DNA of 50,858 nt from Welwitschia mirabilis (GCA_051453625.1 JBOZIK010000001.1:66986326-67037183); one strand, 5' to 3'. Counted from the first letter of the stretch, positions 34,450 to 44,911 are shown. Made by a program: numbers and translations. Notes: generated by a model not told the origin, from the sequence alone.

Positions 34450-35880
34450 TAGCAGGTTTCTTTTCTTTATCTTGAGAAGAATTTCCCTTATTAAGCTTAT
34501 CACTTAAAAGGAGAAGGAAAGTTATCATTTTTTAAAATTTCAATATCCTCTTTTTTTTCTTTATCTTTTTTATCTTTTTTTAGAAGTTGAAGCCTCGTGA
34601 GTAAGAGGTATTATGGCATTTCCACCTTTTGTTACAATCTTATAATCTTTTCTTACTGCATTAGAGTTTGGCAAAGATTGTGTTGCAAGTGATCCTTGTG
34701 GTATTTGATTTACAAGCATAGTTTGTTGAAAAACATTCACTAAATTTTCAATGTTTGAGTTTATCTTCTCTTGAGATTTTCTTAATCCATTAATGGAATT
34801 TCTAAGTGGATTATTTTGATTTTGTGAATTTGATGTACTTGCTTCACAATTGGAGCTACTTGGTTGAAAGTGAGAGTTGTTTGTTTGAAAGTTTGCATTC
34901 TCAAATCTATTTCTAAATAGTTGGAAATTTGGATAATTTATTTGAAAGTTCTTGAATTTGTTCTCAAAAGTTTGAAAGTTAGATTGTCCATTCATCCTAG
35001 GTTGAAATTGACCTTGATTTTGATTTTGATTTCTAAAGTTTGAAGAATTGAAAGCACACACTTCTTCATTAATTTTTTCTTTGTGAGTTGCCAATAAAAG
35101 ATATTTTTTTGTTACATGATAGTTGTTTTCACACAAATCATAAGTTGGAACCACATTCTTTTCAGTTGCCACTTTTGCATCTAAAATCATTTGAGTGTAT
35201 TTTTCTAATGTTCTTTTATTACATTTGTTGGTTCTTTTTCTGTTTTCATTTTCTCCTTTTCTTATTTTACTTCTTAAAAATCTTTTATAATTTGGCCTAC
35301 AGTACAATTTTCTTTAGGTGTTGGTTTAGATCATGTTTGACTTACTTTTACTGGTTCTTCCAACAACCTCCATGCATTTTCTAATGTGAAATTCAAGAAA
35401 TTTCCACCACATGAAAAGTTTACAAGTTGTTTAGTTTGGCTATTAAGTCTACTATAGAAATAGTCTATTAATTCTTCTTGAGTGAATGCATCAATGGGAT
35501 TAGGATGAGATGCAATAAAAGGTCGCTCATAAGTAGTGGCATAATCTTCATTAAGTGGTTGTTGAAAATTTGTTATCTTTTTTTTCTCTTTTTCTTAGTG
35601 TTGTTTCACTCATAAATCGTTTTATAAAGGCTTCTTGAACTTGGTTCCATGTTTTTAAGCTTTATGTAGAATAGTTCTTAATCATAATTTCGCTTTTCCT
35701 TTTAATGTGATAAGAAAGAAAACTATATAAGTATGATCACTAATCCATTTTTTACTATTTCCTGAAGTAAGGATTAATTATTCGATCTCGGCTAGATGTT
35801 AACAGGGATCTTCATCATTTTCTCCATTAACAATAGGGTATGCATTTAAATTGGTTTCTAAATCAATTCAATAGCCTCTC
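34450..35880 (-). pseudogene. Athila-like gag, block 2
   Basis: Longest gag remnant in the window. From about 35860 down: NGENDEDPC.HLAEID ('...EDP..HL..F.E'), LKNMEPSSRSLYKTI, then at about 35550-35350 ELIDYFYSRLNSQTKQLVNF, GGNFLNFTLENAWRLLEE (family '.L+.TFYNGL...TR..+D...GG....KTPEEA..L++'). The frame 35307-34570 continues with the degenerate zinc knuckle YDLCENNYHVTKK and a 120-residue Asn/Gln/Phe-rich region (NQNQNQGQFQPRMNGQ). It ends near THEASTSKKR; the 5' gag part carries stops. Capsid function is assigned from family order. It abuts Sirevirus DNA at about 35.9 kb. Confidence 0.75.
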
Positions 35881-35922
35881 TTCAAGAGGCAGTTTCAAAA
35901 GAAGTTATACCAGAAGAGTTGT

Positions 35923-36543
35923 GTGAAAAACAAGTTAATTAGTGTGCAAACATTCCAGCCAATCAATCGAAGTTGTTTTACAAAGTGGTTTTCCAAATTT
36001 CCACACACAACTTGGTTCCAAAGCTCGGGACACAAGGATGAGGTGTTTCCACTTTGTGCTTACATCATGTTCTGCTTGGGTACAGGTGTTAAAATAAACA
36101 TGTGCAAATTTATTATGTACTATATCAGTCAATTTTTTGTGGCTAGTCATTCCAGTCTTCCATTCGGAGGTCTCATTACAGCGATATTGGAAAATCATCA
36201 GTTTGTGATCCAAAAGGATGAAGAGTTGGTAAAACTACCAAAGCCACTTGGTTCATTTTCTCTTAAGAAAATGAACATTTTCTCACAAGTTATTGGTCCA
36301 TCTCCTCCTTCGAAGAAGAAGCAACGTATTGAAGAAGGGTCTGCCTTTGAGCCCATATCAAATGAGTTTATCTACCACGCTATTTAGAGCCTACAAGCTT
36401 CTGTAGATAAACTAAACAGAAAGGTAGATCGTATGGTGTTTGGGCTGTCAGCTTTTGGACTGGACAATCCATCTGAATCAAAAGAAGAAGTAGCTCCTAG
36501 AAATCATGCCTCCCCATCTCACCACGATGAATCTTCTGGTTAG
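35923..36543 (+). pseudogene. Sirevirus extra ORF (downstream of pol), C-terminal part
   Basis: Plus-strand frame of 154 codons (35923-36384), an in-frame TAG at 36385, then about 50 more codons to the TAG at 36541. The segment SLPFGGLITAILE resembles the 'LPYG.L+T.++..FGV' signature of the extra ORF that many Sireviruses carry between pol and the 3' LTR (function not established; called envelope-like or gag-like by different authors). It then has a basic patch (SKKKQRIEE) and a stretch of a possible coiled coil (LQASVDKLNRKVDRM). The start of the ORF is missing. Compare the homologous position in element 3 at 46937-47919. Confidence 0.6.
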
Positions 36544-37006
36544 CTTGCTTTTGTCTTAATCTTTTTCACTACTCTTCTCATTCTTTTTGCTTTCCCTCCT
36601 GTCTTATATCTCTCATATTTTGTGTTTTCAATGATGACAAAGGGGTGAAATATTTTGTATATTCAAAATTATCACTGCAAATCTTTGATGTAATCTCTAA
36701 TGTAAATTTCAAAATCATAATATAATCAGTTCTCTTGCAAATATTGTGTAAAGTGTTTTGAAATTTTTCTAGTTATCCTTTCTCCTTTAATTGGCTATTT
36801 CTCATTTACATGATTGTACAACTGTCAGATATCTGGGCATCATTCAGCTTTCAGTATTTTTTCTCTGACCATGTATTGGATATATACATATATATATATA
36901 TGGGTCAAGTGTACTGGGCAGGTAAAATCAATCAACCCGGATGTTGATTTGAGGGGGAGCATTCTTCCTACCTCTTTGCAATTGTCATCATTGAAATGGG
37001 AGAGAT
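36544..37006 (+). other. Sirevirus 3' untranslated region with two polypurine tracts
   Basis: Non-coding stretch between extra ORF and LTR. It contains a (TA)n run (36880-36902), an internal purine tract GAGGGGGAGCATT (36951-36963) and the terminal tract GAAATGGGAGAGAT before the LTR start TGTTGAG. Element 3 has the same pair (GGGGGAGCAT internal, AAAGGGGG terminal). Confidence 0.7.
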
Positions 37007-37122
37007 TGTTGAGTAAGAGTCCATTTTAATGATGAGTAATAAAACTCAACCCAGAACTCAGTCTCAGCTCAAGAATGTTGACAGGTGAATCAAACTGCTT
37101 CAGGCCAAGCTTCAACCGTGAA

Positions 37123-37373
37123 GGATTGTCCGTCCTTTTGTCTAGGACATCCGAATCTGTATGCAGCCAAATATACTAGGACATCCGGCCTCCTAACCTG
37201 GGATGTCTGGACCTATATGCAGTTTCTTGTATTGGGACGTCCGGCCCTTTAACCCAAGACATCCGAGCCTATAAACTGGTTTTCTGTATAGGAACGTCCG
37301 AGCACCTTATCTGAGACGTGTGACCCCTATCTCAGTTTCCTGTCAAAGAAGACCATTAAAGTGGGACGTCTGG
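37123..37373 (+). promoter_or_regulatory. Paired GGACGTCCGG motif array in the LTR
   Basis: Copies close to the palindrome GGACGTCCGG. Taking the T of the motif centre, anchors are at 37129/37150, 37184/37206, 37240/37262, 37297/37319 and a single 37369. Within-pair spacing is 21, 22, 22 and 22 bp; pairs recur every 55, 56 and 57 bp. It begins about 120 bp from the LTR start, in U3. Possible binding sites for an element or host factor; function is inferred. Confidence 0.8.
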
Positions 37374-37793
37374 ACAACTATCCTTTGCCGCGTGGAAATC
37401 ATTTCCGATGAACGTTGTGCACTCTACTCAAAGCGCAAACGGCTAAGAGATGGAAGACAATGGCGCTCTAATTAAGACAAGGCGCCCTTAGGGTTTTTCT
37501 CTGATGAAAAGCCTATACATGTCCGAATCTAAGTTAGTTGTAAGGTTATTGAACCGTGTGACCCCTATCTCAGTTTCCTGTCAAAGAAGACCATTAAAAG
37601 TGGGACGTCTGGACAACTATCCTTTGCCGCGTGGAAGTCATTTCAGATGAACGTTGTGCACTCTACTCAAAGCGCAAACGGCTAAGAGATGGAAGACAAT
37701 GGTGCTCTAATTAAGACAAGGCACCCTTAGGGTTTTTCTCTGATGAAAAGCCTATACATGTCCAAATCCAAGTTAGTTGTAAGGTTATTGAAC
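37317..37793 (+). repeat. Tandem duplication of 238/239 bp inside the LTR
   Basis: 37317-37554 and 37555-37793 differ by one inserted A and about six substitutions. Both contain GGGACGTCTGG and CAAAGCGCAAACGGC. At four of the six substitutions the first unit has a CpG that the second lacks. Confidence 0.95.
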
Positions 37794-38236
37794 CGTGAAA
37801 ATCATTCTCTTTGTATGTTTGAATCAGAATTCCTATGTAATTTGGATCTGATCTGAAGTCTTGCATTCTATTCTTTCCGATTGTATTTCTTGCTGATGAA
37901 TTAGAGCTCATAGGCTTATACATCATCAAGCTTCTATTGAACTCTCTTTGAATTGCTCAAGGAAGAGCAAGTTGTGTAATTGTAGCCCTAGCAAAAGGGT
38001 GGGTGTGCTGATGCACTTTGTTGATTAAAGGAACCAAGAGACTAAAGGCTTGTGTTGCATCTGGTGAGTGGAGTAAGCTTGGAGAGCCAAACCACTATAA
38101 ATCAGGTAGTCTCATTTTTGTGCTTTGTCTAAATTCCTGATATTGTATTTGTTTGATTTGATTAGCTTTTCATATTTCATAGTCAAATTTTAAAAGCCCT
38201 ATTCACCCCCCTCTAGGGTGTTTTGCGATCCTAACA

Positions 38237-39187
38237 ATATCTACTATCATTTTTTTGGGCAGCTCGTCCAATGATTCTTACACTTCTTTCCCAAAATTTG
38301 AACATCATGATGACGTAACTCCTCTTTTCTTTTTTCTTTTCTTTTTTTTTTAACACTCTATTCTTATCAAAAGGTTATTCAACTAAATCTAACATAAATG
38401 GTATTTTGCAACATTTCTGTTCATCTTCCCTAAGCTAGTAGTTCTTATCTTCCATATAGTGGTCTGATATCCAATATTCACTATTGCAAAGAGGTGGAGA
38501 TGAATAATAACATCTTTGCTACTTCATTTGTTTGGCATTCTTATGTCTCACTAGTCCCATGTGCAAAGCATCAAGGCCTATTCTGCTCTGGAAAGAGATC
38601 AGTGTTTGGTTGCATCTCAGTGCTTGAAACATCATCAATTCTTGTGCTTTAGTTTATGGTCATCCAGAAAACTGTTTGATTTAGTTTCAAGCTGAAATGG
38701 ACCACTAAGAAAGATATTGATGATGTAAAAGTGAAGTAGGTGAAAGCCAAACCACTATAGTTTTTTTCCCCATAATTTTGTGTTCCATTGCATTTTTATT
38801 TCTAGCACACTTATTTTATAATCATTAACAACATTTTAGACTTTGATATTTTAAACTCTGGATCCTATTCTAGCCATCTCCACACCAAGGTTAGCATCCA
38901 TTTCAAGGCATCCATCAAATAAACAACACATCCATGTGATATCTATTTCTAAATCATTCCATAATGAATTTAATCAAACATGCAAAACATGTTTACAATC
39001 AAGACTCAGACATACATACAAAGAGCAACCATTATTCTCAAAGATATATGCTATTTAAGAAAGAGTAAATTTTCAGAAAAGAACAATATGAAATCTATAG
39101 TACAAAAATAAAATATAAAAACAACTCCAAATTCAAAACCCATTAGAAAAGACAAAAGAGGTATAGAAGCTATGAAGATATTCTTAC
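38237..39187. other. Intron sequence, no gene recognised
   Basis: Between the Sirevirus LTR and the upstream exon. AT-rich, with a C/T-rich tract near 38325-38350. No coding similarity. Confidence 0.5.
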
Positions 39188-39385
39188 CAAAACAGTGTAT
39201 CTTGGATTAGTTGCTTTTATGGAAAATGTTTTCCTTTGAGGATCAATAGTTATGTCCTTGAAAATTGTTCCAACATCCACTGACCTCATGTGAATTTGAT
39301 GTTTGTGTGACCAGTAACCCATTGCACAAATATATGGGGTTTCGATAATATTTCCTAGTTTATAATAGCCCCCTGCAAAAACTAA
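39188..39385 (-). CDS. Tocopherol-cyclase-family protein, internal exon
   Basis: Minus-strand exon of exactly 66 codons, phase 0 at both ends. The acceptor is GATCTTCAG|TTAGTTTTTG (39385) and the donor is ACTGTTTTG|GTAAGAATA (39188). It begins LVFAGGYYKLGNIIETPY, comparable to the VTE1 segment around 'LTAGGG.R.L.G..ET', and ends FSIKATNPRYTVL, comparable to 'W.ITAENENHVVEL'. Joined to the 23747-23971 exon it gives the family order AGG - ET - (I)xA.N - P-L-x-A-P - A-C-K-E-S. Residues between (for example the VTE1 'YEFVPWNG' region) differ strongly, so this is a distant paralogue rather than VTE1 itself. An alternative acceptor (TTTTTGCAG) lies 11 bp further in but would change the phase. Upstream exons were not found. 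Confidence 0.6.
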
Positions 39386-41319
39386 CTGAAGATCCAATAT
39401 GATAATTAAACGATGAAACATGGTCAGAAAAGAAAGCATAAATTACATTAGTATATTTTAATGAAAATGTCCACTCTCTTTAGCAACAACAGTTGAAAAT
39501 ATCCATGATCTTCTCAAATGTAAAAAGAAAATGGTGTCTTATCTATAATATTCAACATGTACTCTATAATCAAACTAGAGGACACCTGAATGTATACCAA
39601 AAAATTAAAACATGTTGTAAATTAGGAGGACAGTACATACAGGACATGATGGTGTACATAGATAAGAAAACACTTGTTCATAATAGATATTTTATATTAA
39701 AGTCAAGATTTAGTCAATTTGGAGATCTTGAGAAGAAATAACATTTGATATTATACTTGATGCAAAGTGTTTAGAATAATGAAGACTAGTTACTAACTTG
39801 GTGTTTTTCACCACTCCTTTTATAATGGATAAACTAAAAATTTCCATGAGCTATGCAAGAATTCATGAAAGGATCAACCTAGGAAAGCTCAGAAGCTCCC
39901 CCTTTTGAACTGTGACTCCAGGAACTGCTCATGACTTCTTTCCTAGTGCACAGGTTCTTATAATAATTCATTTTCTTAAATGATATTGTTCACAATATTT
40001 TACTAAATTCTCAACTAATATTTGTTAGTATGCGCAAGCATTTTCACCAACTCATTAATTCCTTGCAACATTTCATTGATGTTCCAGGTATGCTTATCTG
40101 TTGATCTGGCATCTTTTTATCAATTTGTCAAATTTTAACATGATAACCAGGCAGTACATGCTCAATGAAACATTTTGCAAATGAGAAGCATGGGTGAAAT
40201 TTCCCATCGAGGTTCCCTAATGCTTTTGGAGGTCAAGAAGCTACCTAAAAGAAGATATAAAGTTCTGCATGCAAAGATCTACAGTTACATCCAAAAGCCT
40301 CTAATTCTCTTTTTCCAGTTTGCCAATATGTTCCTTCTTCTTTTCACATGGAGTTGACAATATTTTTCAGTCTCAAAAGGCGATGTTCATGCTCAGACTC
40401 CTACCAAGCCTTTTCTCTAGTGACCACAGGAGCACACTACCATCTCCTTTCCTTAGACATTTCTTTAAACTGTCATCACTGCATGTAATCCCTTCAACTG
40501 GGTAGCCATAATGTACAGCACAAAAGTTTTTGTTTATTAAGCGAAAGTTATTTAGGGGTGACAGATGACCATAATGAAAAGCCACACTGAGGGGGTTGAC
40601 TCTGAATTATAGTCACAAAAGAATATAATTTTGGATTACAGCTTGGGTGGATGACACCTTAAGGCCAGATAAAGAGTTAGATTTTAATAAGGCCCATGGG
40701 TTTTCAACATTAACATCATCGATAGCTATCAGCTTAATGATCGATATAGTTATAAAAAGAATTGCTTCCAGAAAGAGAGACCAGCATGCACCTCCCATCT
40801 AAAGACAAATGGAAAATAACTAGGTAAGAATGTAGATGATTTATGATCTGCTTAGTGGCTTGAACAACGCTCTTCCACACTAACACTTTGTGTCAACCAG
40901 AATACCTGCACACCTCAAGGTAAAATGGACTGTTTGCCAAAAATATACAATGAAAACACTAATTAACAACTAAAAATGACCTAGTACTTGCATGAAAGAT
41001 TAAAACCTATCTAACTAAAAATCAAAAAGAGAAAAAGAAAAATAAAATATAAAATGAAAGAAAAATAACAAAAGAAAAATCTATTCTAACTAAAAAGAAA
41101 AGGAAAAAGACAAAAACAAAAGCAAAACAAAACCAAAAAGAAAGCCAAAAAGCAAACATGAAACAGAAGCAACAAAAGAGATGCAAAATATGATACATAT
41201 AATACAAGAGGTAGTCACTTAATTAAAAGGATATAAAAACATAGTATCCATTTCAGATATAGTCCCTTTGTTTTCTTGTGAATAATGCTTTTAAAGTATT
41301 TGGAAATTAACAATTTTGT
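39386..41319. other. No gene recognised; presumed upstream intron of the host gene
   Basis: No family-like exon was found on the minus strand here. Minus open frames at 40373-40585 and 40613-40798 look gene-like in length, but I could not relate them to tocopherol cyclase or to transposons. An A-rich, pyrimidine-poor tract occupies about 41015-41190. Confidence 0.45.
41015..41190. repeat. A-rich low-complexity tract
   Basis: Plus strand made largely of AAAAAG/AAAAC-type words (AAAAGAAAAA, AAACAAAACC). The minus frame through it (41022-41207) codes mostly F, L and C and is a composition artefact. Confidence 0.85.
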
Positions 41320-42090
41320 AAAAGATGAATCTTTAGGCTCTTCCACAAAAGCAACACTCTAGGGTAGAGTTTGATAAGAGTTACGTATCTCTCCCATAAA
41401 GTGGTTAAATTCCTAGCCAAATTATTAAGTAGAGCACTAAATATAAGAAGTTGATCACCTTCTTTAACATTAAATCATCTAGATTCAATGTCGTGCTTAA
41501 GTTTTACTGATGCATTACTCAATTCATCATTCATTAAAGCATAACAATGGTTCTCACCTAGAAGATTAAGATTGGTCAATCAATTGAGAAGACAAGGGAC
41601 CATCTCTAGGTTCAATTCAGTCATGAAACTAAGGGTTTGATGCTCTACTTCTATCAGCAAGGTAGGACACTTCCCATTCACCAACTCAAAAGGTGAACAT
41701 TCCATAGCAGAATTGGAAGTCATTCTATAGGAGCATAGGGCATCATTAACTTTTTCGGGACAATTATCCTTATGGTGGCTAACAGTTTTGGTTAGTATTC
41801 TAACTAGCTCTTTGTTAGTCACCTTAGTTTGGCTATTAACTTGTGGGTGGTAAGGGCTAGTAAAATGATACTTAACACCACAAGATTCTTAACGTGTCTT
41901 CGAAACTCTGCTAGTCAAATCAGTACCATTATCAAAAATTAGATCTTTAAGAATGCCAAGCCTATGAAAAATGTTTGTCTAAAAGAACTTTATTGTAATC
42001 TTTGTCAAACCATCCTTCAATGCAGTTTCTTCAGCCCATTGGGTGTGATGATCCACATAGACGATGATATATCCCTTCCATGTCTAGGGT
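41320..42090 (-). pseudogene. Ty3/gypsy integrase fragment
   Basis: Minus-strand integrase core and C-terminal part. From about 42080: YIIVYVDHHTQWAEETAL (motif around the first catalytic Asp, 'YI+V.VD+.TKW.EA.A'), then LKDLIFDNGTDLTS (second Asp, 'ISDNGT.FTS'), YHFTSPYHPQVN ('Y..STPYHPQ.NGQ'), TNKELVRILTKTV, and NSAMECSPFELVNGK ('..T..SPF.LVYGKE'). Downstream, after a frame change, FNVKEGDQLLI resembles the 'F..GDLVL.' part before the C-terminal domain. Several stops occur. The wording suits Tat/Athila-type elements. No RT or LTR is attached. Confidence 0.75.
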
Positions 42091-42187
42091 ATTGTTGGGA
42101 AACTTCCATGTGTTGCATCATGAAATGCATACATTTGCACCTATTACAGCTCTGGTAATAATCTTATCTGCAGCTTGCTTTGTTGTT

Positions 42188-42970
42188 TCAAAGGACCCCT
42201 TCAAGTCACTCCTTGTTGGTCGAAGACCTTAAAGCTAGCTTCACCAAATCGAAGGACCCTCCTCCTTCGAATCATTGGAGAAGGCTAAGAATCTAGTTTT
42301 GATAACGTGTCAAAAGGTACACGTTACCTATCGAAGACCCCTTCAATAAATCATTAACCCCCTTCGATGGTGTCTTCAAAACCAGATTATGCTATCGTTT
42401 CTTTGTTATTTCATTCTGCTTTGAGAAAGAGCTCGAAGAGTCCCTTCAAGTAACCTTCGTTGCTCGAAGACCCCTTTCAAGCTCTGCCCAGAGGTGAGTG
42501 GGAAAAACAAAGAAATGAGTTTAGCCTTTCCTTTCTCTTGATTTATCGCTCATTCTTCAGACCCCCTTTGAAATCCTCGAAAACCCCCTTCGAGGAACTG
42601 CTTGATTGATGTAACACATTGAACCCCCCTTGGGAGGAAGGTGTTCCCCTTTGATTTTAAGAACAATAAATGGAAGACTCGGGAGGTTTGAGGGCATAGC
42701 AAGCTCTTCAAGGAACCTCGACAATGAGTCCTCGAAGGACCCGTTCGAGCTTAGTCTTTGTCTGAGACCTCCTTCAAAGGAACAGTTCTTATTCGAAGGA
42801 CCCCTTTGAGCAAACATCATTACTCGAAGACCCCCTTTGAGGAAGGGATTGCTACTCGAAGGACTCCTTCGTTGCTTGAAGGTCCTTCGAGCTCTGCCTG
42901 AGGGAAAAACACTCTTTATAGAATGTTTTGACAAAGTCCCCTTCGACAGCTTCGAACATCCCTTTGACAA
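42188..42970 (+). promoter_or_regulatory. Array of about 20 CTCGAAGGACCCCTTCGAG inverted-repeat motifs
   Basis: The motif is an inverted repeat (CTCGAAGG / CCTTCGAG around ACC), in many decayed versions. Steps between neighbouring copies cluster at 20-22 bp (for example 42341/42362, 42566/42588, 42629/42649, 42941/42962) and 29-32 bp (42743/42772/42804/42835/42867). It ends about 165 bp before an ATG (43127) leading into an extra-ORF relic, like the GGTCGACC array of element 3. The 151-codon minus frame at 42557-43012 is produced by this repeat and is not a gene. Confidence 0.7.
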
Positions 42971-43126
42971 AGAATACCACAAATCAGACTTTGACAGGTG
43001 GACATTGAGCAAGGAAATTCTATAAAAGTGACATCACAACAGATAAATTGTTTATTCGAAATTTGTTTTAAGCACACGATTTTCCTTGTCGTTTTCCAAT
43101 AAGTCTATTTGTATTCAAAAAGCACC

Positions 43127-43786
43127 ATGGAGACCTCTTCCGTAATCTCTTTTACAAGTGAAGTGCTATTTCATTATGTCATGTTATACATTTTAAAGTA
43201 AAATGTTATTTTAGGTAGTTATATGGTTTTATTTCTAAGGCATCTTGTTTTTCCTTAATAAAATGTTGGGTGAGCACTTGGAGTTTAATAAAAATTCTTG
43301 TATAAGCATTTCATACAGGAAAGAGGTTGAACTCCAGAGCTAAACCTTAAATGTTTTCTGCAGAAGTTAAAGTCATACCAAGTGCCAACTTCGAAAAACT
43401 TCTTAATGACCCCAGTTTCACTAGGCTCAGATAACGAGTTATTGAACTTAATTGGTGGAACTAGTTAACTTTTCCTAATAATACAGTAATGAGAAAGTCT
43501 ACTCTTTTTATAAAAATATGTCGTTTTCAGAACCGACAATGTTATATTCAACAGTTAATAACATACCACTTCAAATTTCAGTGGATGAGTTAAGAATTAT
43601 TCTCAGGTTACTATCTAGTGGAAGACTATTGATAGAAACACATAAGAATGAAGACACCATTCTGTATCTAAAACATTTTCACAGCATTACAAACAAAGAC
43701 GGTCAAGTAGACATTGATAAGATAAGGAATCCTGAAACATTCGTTATTTCAAGAGTGGCGTCATCAAACTTATCCCCCAAGAATTA
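43127..43786 (+). pseudogene. Sirevirus extra-ORF remnant (element 2)
   Basis: Plus strand. An ATG at 43127 (METSSVISFTS) is followed by decay. A second frame near 43349 reads EVKVIPSANFEKLLNDPSF, and after stops, 43518-43786 reads MSFSEPTMLYSTVNNIPLQI then VDELRIILRLLSSGRLL. This follows the pattern of Sirevirus extra ORFs ('FYANL......S.V.G..I.L....L..+L.LP..G'). It lies directly downstream of the motif array, the same arrangement as in element 3. No LTR or PPT was recognised further downstream, so the element is truncated. Confidence 0.5.
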
Positions 43787-43999
43787 ATAAGCAAAAGGGG
43801 ATGAGCATACCAAGAGTATACTTGACAGATGTTGTTAAAGATCCTTTGAGTGAAAATATTGGCATTTGACAAAGTATTTTCAATACTTCTGTAAGTCGGT
43901 TTCTAGAATTAGAAATACTACAAGGCTTACGAAGGTCAGACTGGGATTTCCTTCATTAATTGGAAGAACCACTTTGTGTAAGAACATTCCTTTTAATAA

Positions 44000-44125
44000 C
44001 CATCGTGCAAATCCTCTTCAAATCATGATTTAAGAATCGATATTTTCATTTCAATAACCTGAACATTGTTAGACTTCTTTTACATAGAATTTAGCACTAC
44101 ATGAAACTATTTCTTTGTCATTTTC
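44000..44125. repeat. Direct repeat, copy 1 (about 125 bp)
   Basis: CCATCGTGCAAATCC ... GAACATTGTTAGACTTCT ... ATTTCTTTGTCATTTTC, about 92% similar by eye to 44912-45036. The copies flank about 790 bp that includes the purine-rich patch. Confidence 0.9.
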
Positions 44126-44911
44126 AATAGCCTGAACATCGTTTAAACTAGGCTTTAAGCAATAATTTTCTACCCTAACCCACTTCCACTCTGTGCCTAG
44201 AGGGTCTCCATGGACATATGTTTTTGAGCTACAATCCTGAACAAGTTTTTGATACATCAACCTAATAAGCTGACCTTCCAAGCCTATGGAAAGAATTTAG
44301 CATGAACGATTACTTATGGCTAAATTACTATTAGAAAAATGGTCATTGCCAAGTGCCACATGAGAAAGCATAGAAAACGGCATCTCCTTAAGGAATGCTT
44401 ATGGAACATGGTATCTAGGGAAGGTCATTAGCTTGTGCAATGCCCATGGGATGGGGCAGTAGGAAAGATCTATGGCAATACCCAAGGATAAGGATAGTGG
44501 AATATGTAGAAGAAAGGGATATGATGGGAGAAGAAGAATGGGGAAGAAGAATTATAGAAAGGACATGAGGATGAGGAAAGCATTCTCAAGGGTGGTAGGT
44601 TGACCTAGGCAATTCCCTTACTAGTTGAATTCCCCCTTGGGTGGACAAACAATGAGAGTTAAGGGGAGGTAAAAACAAATGCATAAGGTAACATTGAAAA
44701 GTGTTGTGAGAAGAAGAATGAGAAGGTGAAGGCTAAGAAGCAAGGTGGAGAACAAGCATAAAGGGATGACCCTTAATAGCATTAAAGGAAGGAACAAAAA
44801 GAAGTTGGAAAGATTTGAAGGGAAAGATCAAAATGGCAGGAGGAGAGAAAAAGAAGCAAATGACATTTGAAAACTGCATGGATCACTACAAAACATTTGA
44901 GATGAACCATA

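Larger units (their letters stand above)
35900..38236 (+). mobile_element. Sirevirus 3' end (element 1): extra ORF, two PPTs, LTR
   Basis: Plus-strand, 5'-truncated Sirevirus (copia lineage SIRE/Maximus). It contains the downstream extra ORF (35923-36543), an internal and a terminal polypurine tract (36951-36963; 36993-37006) and a complete-looking LTR (37007-38236). The gag-pol part is absent: Athila gag abuts directly at about 35.9 kb, so the element was cut by deletion or recombination. It lies in the host intron, opposite in strand to the host gene. Confidence 0.75.
37007..38236 (+). repeat. Sirevirus LTR (element 1), 1230 bp
   Basis: Starts TGTTGAGTAAG after a purine tract and ends GATCCTAACA. 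Near the 3' end is ATTCACCCCCCTCTAGGG, a stretch common at the 3' end of Sirevirus-type LTRs. It contains a paired palindrome array (37123-37373) and an internal 238-bp tandem duplication (37317-37793). Only one LTR is seen for this element. Confidence 0.8.
23972..39187 (-). other. Inferred 15.2-kb intron of the tocopherol-cyclase-like gene
   Basis: The donor is TTTTG|GTAAGAATA at 39187 and the acceptor is CAG at 23974-23972, both fitting plant consensus and both in phase 0. The intron contains a 2.4-kb copia element, about 5.9 kb of Athila-like blocks and a 2.3-kb Sirevirus 3' end, so most of its length is explained by insertions. The span is inferred; no transcript evidence is available here. 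Confidence 0.6.

Noticed and set aside
40199-40260. Minus-strand 'REPRWEI' resembling the family's 'EPHWQI'
   Set aside because: The similarity is confined to five residues, the flanks do not match, and the frame closes soon after; judged coincidence.
40373-40798. Minus open frames as possible upstream exons of the tocopherol-cyclase-like gene
   Set aside because: I found no match to VTE1 segments expected upstream (for example the W-rich part before the AGG motif) and no clear in-phase splice pair.
42557-43012. 151-codon minus-strand open frame
   Set aside because: It is generated by the CTCGAAGG/CCTTCGAG motif array; the protein is a repeat of Ser, Gly, Lys and Arg words with no family similarity.
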